The translations under genes were made by a program, and so were the position numbers. The notes under the pieces were generated by a model. The model had not been told where the DNA came from, made no database searches, and worked only from the letters and a program-made list of their open reading frames with translations. From contig JAFSHE010000333.1 of assembly GCA_017440445.1 (NCBI GenBank), positions 1 to 6,474 on the forward strand: a stretch of 6,474 bases of DNA. The letters run 5' to 3'. Shown here piece by piece: positions 4,495 to 6,474 of the stretch; position 1 is the stretch's first letter; the number at the start of each line of letters is the position of its first letter. Source of the DNA: Oscillospiraceae bacterium (GTDB lineage: Bacteria; Bacillota_A; Clostridia; Oscillospirales; Ruminococcaceae).

Positions 4495-5280
4495 TTATCC
4501 ATCCTGCTTTATCAGCTTTCTTATCGCATTCACAGCGCACTGGAAAGCCCTCTCGCTGCTCTCGCAGTTGAAGTCGGGCAGCTTCAGCTTGGTGCGCTCC
4601 ACATTCCACAGAGCGGTAAGCACTGCGCCTGCACGCACTCCCCTGCACTGAGCCACTGCAAAGATAGCCGCTGCCTCCATCTCCGAGGTAAGGCAGCCGC
4701 ACTTCACATACGCATCCCATGCGGTGGAGAGCTTATGCGCCACTCCCGTTGTATTCGGGTCTATCTCGCCGTAGAAGTTATCCTTACTGTGAACTACTCC
4801 CACATGACAGCGGTTTCCGTCCTCGTTGGTGGAAAGCTCATCGCCTGCGTCCTTAAGCGCCCTCACCACATCAAAATCCGCAGCTGCGGGATAGTGGTCG
4901 GGAAGATACTCGTAGCTCGTACCCTCGCTCCTTATCGCAGCAGAAGCCACAACAAGGTCGCCGCCGTATACCTTAAGGTCCATACCGCCGCTGGTGCCTA
5001 CTCTTATAAAGGTATCCGCACCGCACATGATAAGCTCCTCCACAGCGATAGCCGCAGAAGCACCGCCGATACCCGTGGAGCAAACGCTTACCTTCACCCC
5101 GTCAAGATAGCCTGTATAGGTGGTGTACTCACGGTTTGAAGCGATAAGCTGAGCATTGTCAAGCTTTTCCGCTATCTTCGGCACTCTGCCGGGGTCGCCG
5201 GGGAGAATGACATATCGTCCGATGTCGCCGTTTCTCGTTTTCAGATGAAAACGGATGTCCTCCTGAATGATAGAAGCCAT
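4495..5280 (-). CDS. udp: Nucleoside phosphorylase, uridine phosphorylase family
   Basis: A cytoplasmic pyrimidine-salvage enzyme of the NP-I family, expected to convert uridine and phosphate to uracil and ribose-1-phosphate. The 261 residues resemble E. coli Udp in length. Motifs in order are PGDPGR (27-32, phosphate site), CSTGIGGASAAIAVEEL (67-83), FIRVGTSGG (91-99, phosphate-binding Arg and Thr), SKDNFYGEIDP (155-165), the ribose-binding SEMEAAA (199-205) and WNVER (225-229). In the uracil-recognition loop the Gln and Arg known from E. coli Udp (FYPGQER) are not evident, so the substrate preference is uncertain. The ATG is six bases after AGGAGG, which lies in the last codons of the membrane-protein gene, and only 1 nt separates that gene's stop from this start. 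Translational coupling is likely. Confidence 0.88.
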   Translation of the reverse strand: MASIIQEDIRFHLKTRNGDIGRYVILPGDPGRVPKIAEKLDNAQLIASNREYTTYTGYLDGVKVSVCSTGIGGASAAIAVEELIMCGADTFIRVGTSGGMDLKVYGGDLVVASAAIRSEGTSYEYLPDHYPAAADFDVVRALKDAGDELSTNEDGNRCHVGVVHSKDNFYGEIDPNTTGVAHKLSTAWDAYVKCGCLTSEMEAAAIFAVAQCRGVRAGAVLTALWNVERTKLKLPDFNCESSERAFQCAVNAIRKLIKQDG

Positions 5281-5281
5281 G

Positions 5282-5869
5282 TTAATCCTCCTTTTCCTCC
5301 GCAAGGATAGAGGGTGCCTTTGAATTCTCCCTTTCTATCCTCTTGTCAAGCCATCTCGGGATATATACTATCATCGCCACCGCAACAGAGATGAGCGTGA
5401 TAAATATACAGGGCATGTACAGCATTGCGGGACCAGCGTTCCCGTCAATGCCGAGGTTATCGTTTGCTATCCTGAAAAGCGCATACATCACGATGGTCAT
5501 TACCATCGCCACGCCGTGAATCGCCGAGGCTATCCTCGAAAATCCCAGAAACAGCACGATAGTACCGATCACATACACCACGGAGCTTACCATCCACAGG
5601 GTAACTGCGGTCTGTATATAGCCCTGCACCGAGGACACCATACCGTCAAAGCCCTGCGACATCGTGCTGAGTGCGCCCAGCACTCCAAGACACAGCGCAA
5701 ATATCGAGGTAAGCACCAGCGACAGCACCTCAAGTATCATTATAACAACGCCCGCCTGACGGGAAACCACATATCTTTTGAAAAATCCCGTATTGACGGT
5801 GAACATTCCGTCAGCGGTATCCTTATTCTTTATCTTATTCTTTGAGTCCAGCTTGTAATTCCTAGCCAT
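5282..5869 (-). CDS. Four-helix membrane protein of unknown function
   Basis: I do not recognise a family. The 195 residues have a basic cytoplasmic N-terminus (1-38, including KNKIKNKD) and four predicted membrane helices at about 39-66, 86-110, 113-132 and 148-170. The charged cytoplasmic tail (PRWLDKRIERENSK, EEKED) would put both ends inside by the positive-inside rule. I see no catalytic motif or transporter signature. I chose ATG 5869, with AAAGGG seven bases upstream; the ATG at 5875 is only a few bases from that site and would add two residues. It lies about 50 bp after the ANTAR gene and directly before the phosphorylase gene, so a role tied to nucleoside uptake or sensing is possible, but nothing in the sequence shows this. 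Confidence 0.85.
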   Translation of the reverse strand: MARNYKLDSKNKIKNKDTADGMFTVNTGFFKRYVVSRQAGVVIMILEVLSLVLTSIFALCLGVLGALSTMSQGFDGMVSSVQGYIQTAVTLWMVSSVVYVIGTIVLFLGFSRIASAIHGVAMVMTIVMYALFRIANDNLGIDGNAGPAMLYMPCIFITLISVAVAMIVYIPRWLDKRIERENSKAPSILAEEKED

Positions 5870-5922
5870 AGCCATGCCCTTTCTTTTATTTCTGTATATT
5901 ATTTTCTCGCAGGTAAAACCAC

Positions 5923-6474
5923 CTACACGCCCGCAGCTCCGCTGTATGTCTGAAGGATATCCTCCGAGACCTCCCTCACCGAGCGGCGGGAGTCCATAGC
6001 CAGCTTATGTATATGCCTGTGCGCCTGCTCCTCCGTAAGATTGAGATACTGTATCAGGCAGCATTTCGCACGGCTGAGCAGCTTGTTATCGTCCAGCTTC
6101 CGTGAAAGACGGTCGTTCTCGTCCTCCAGCCTGCGGATGTTCTCCTTAGCAAGCAGCGACAGCCTAACCGTCTGCACCAGTGCCGACTTCGTGAATGGTC
6201 TCGGCAGCACAAATGCGCCCGTAAAGCGTATCCTGCTCTGTACATCCTCCGCAATATCCGTCTTTGCAAGGACTATGATGCATCCCTTTGTCCTGCCTCG
6301 TATATCTGCGATATAGTTAAGCCCGAACTCCGACCGAAGCGGGGTTGAAACTATCACCGCATCGAACTCCGACAGGTCTGCGGCAGCCTCCTCATCAGTG
6401 AAGCACAGCACGCACTCGCAGGAAAGCTCCTCCAGTTCAGCGTCGATACTCTCGCACATAGCATGCGTTTTATC
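5923..6474 (-). CDS. ANTAR-domain response regulator (5' end beyond window)
   Basis: An RNA-binding antitermination regulator. The frame is open to the right edge (DKTHA precedes the first visible ATG at 6459), so the true start is probably outside. 183 residues are visible. A receiver-like domain fills about the first 95 residues, then comes a charged coiled coil (KENIRRLEDENDRLSRKL). A C-terminal ANTAR domain follows with the family pattern LSRAKCCLIQYLNLTEEQA and HKLAMDSRRSVREVSEDIL. ANTAR domains bind paired hexaloop hairpins in nascent RNA and prevent termination. The receiver looks degenerate: the phospho-acceptor Asp is Ser in VIVSTPL (codon 6346-6348), the usual Thr/Ser after strand 4 appears as Ala in VLAKT, and the switch Lys is Arg in LPRPF. 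Control is therefore probably not by phosphorylation. The membrane-protein gene follows after about 50 bp. Confidence 0.92.
   Translation of the reverse strand, partial: DKTHAMCESIDAELEELSCECVLCFTDEEAAADLSEFDAVIVSTPLRSEFGLNYIADIRGRTKGCIIVLAKTDIAEDVQSRIRFTGAFVLPRPFTKSALVQTVRLSLLAKENIRRLEDENDRLSRKLDDNKLLSRAKCCLIQYLNLTEEQAHRHIHKLAMDSRRSVREVSEDILQTYSGAAGV

Noticed and set aside
4735..5139. Plus-strand open frame inside the phosphorylase gene
   Set aside because: It is antisense to a gene with clear NP-I motifs, and its translation shows no recognisable domain.
5909..5926. Small hairpin at the ANTAR gene stop
   Set aside because: The stem is six pairs including a wobble, with no U tract, and the membrane-protein gene follows closely, so termination is unlikely.

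Overview
The window looks like part of a chromosome from a low-to-medium-GC Firmicute, most likely a Ruminococcus-like member of the Oscillospiraceae. The evidence is the mraZ-rsmH-ftsL gene order, the Cys-rich clostridial form of RsmH, a DUF1540 protein, an ANTAR regulator, and AGGAGG-type ribosome binding sites. This placement is inference. Every convincing gene lies on the minus strand, so the text reads from the high-coordinate end to the low one.

Region 6474-4495 probably holds one transcription unit: the C-terminal part of an ANTAR-domain RNA-binding regulator (cut by the right edge), a four-helix membrane protein of unknown function, and a uridine-phosphorylase-family enzyme. The enzyme starts 1 nt after the membrane-protein stop, so those two are probably translationally coupled. 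A GC-rich stem-loop follows the enzyme. Region 4400-3714 holds a visibly AT-rich gene for a membrane-anchored protein that I do not recognise; it looks like an insertion between more GC-rich neighbours. Next come a HAD-superfamily phosphatase (3610-2972), a hairpin, and a 57-residue Cys-rich DUF1540 protein (2861-2688). A short open frame that may be coding overlaps the end of the DUF1540 gene.

Region 2687-1911 is almost 800 bp without a secure gene. It holds three stem-loops in a row, the last being a textbook intrinsic terminator. After them comes an AT-rich spacer with a dyad, and then the mraZ control region: a TTGCAA-17 bp-TATAAT promoter followed directly by 10-bp-phased AAAGTGG boxes that match the known MraZ operator.

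Region 1910-1 is the start of the division and cell wall (dcw) cluster: mraZ, rsmH (stop and start share one base, TAATG) and ftsL, which runs off the left edge. MraZ should bind its own promoter and set expression of the cluster, RsmH modifies 16S rRNA, and FtsL is a divisome scaffold. An extended -10 promoter-like sequence on the opposite strand sits between ftsL and rsmH and would drive antisense transcription into rsmH.

I did not find a clear new multi-gene system. The most interesting items are the MraZ operator layout, the possible antisense promoter, the AT-rich orphan gene, the ANTAR protein with a degenerate receiver, and the hairpins and small frame around the DUF1540 gene.
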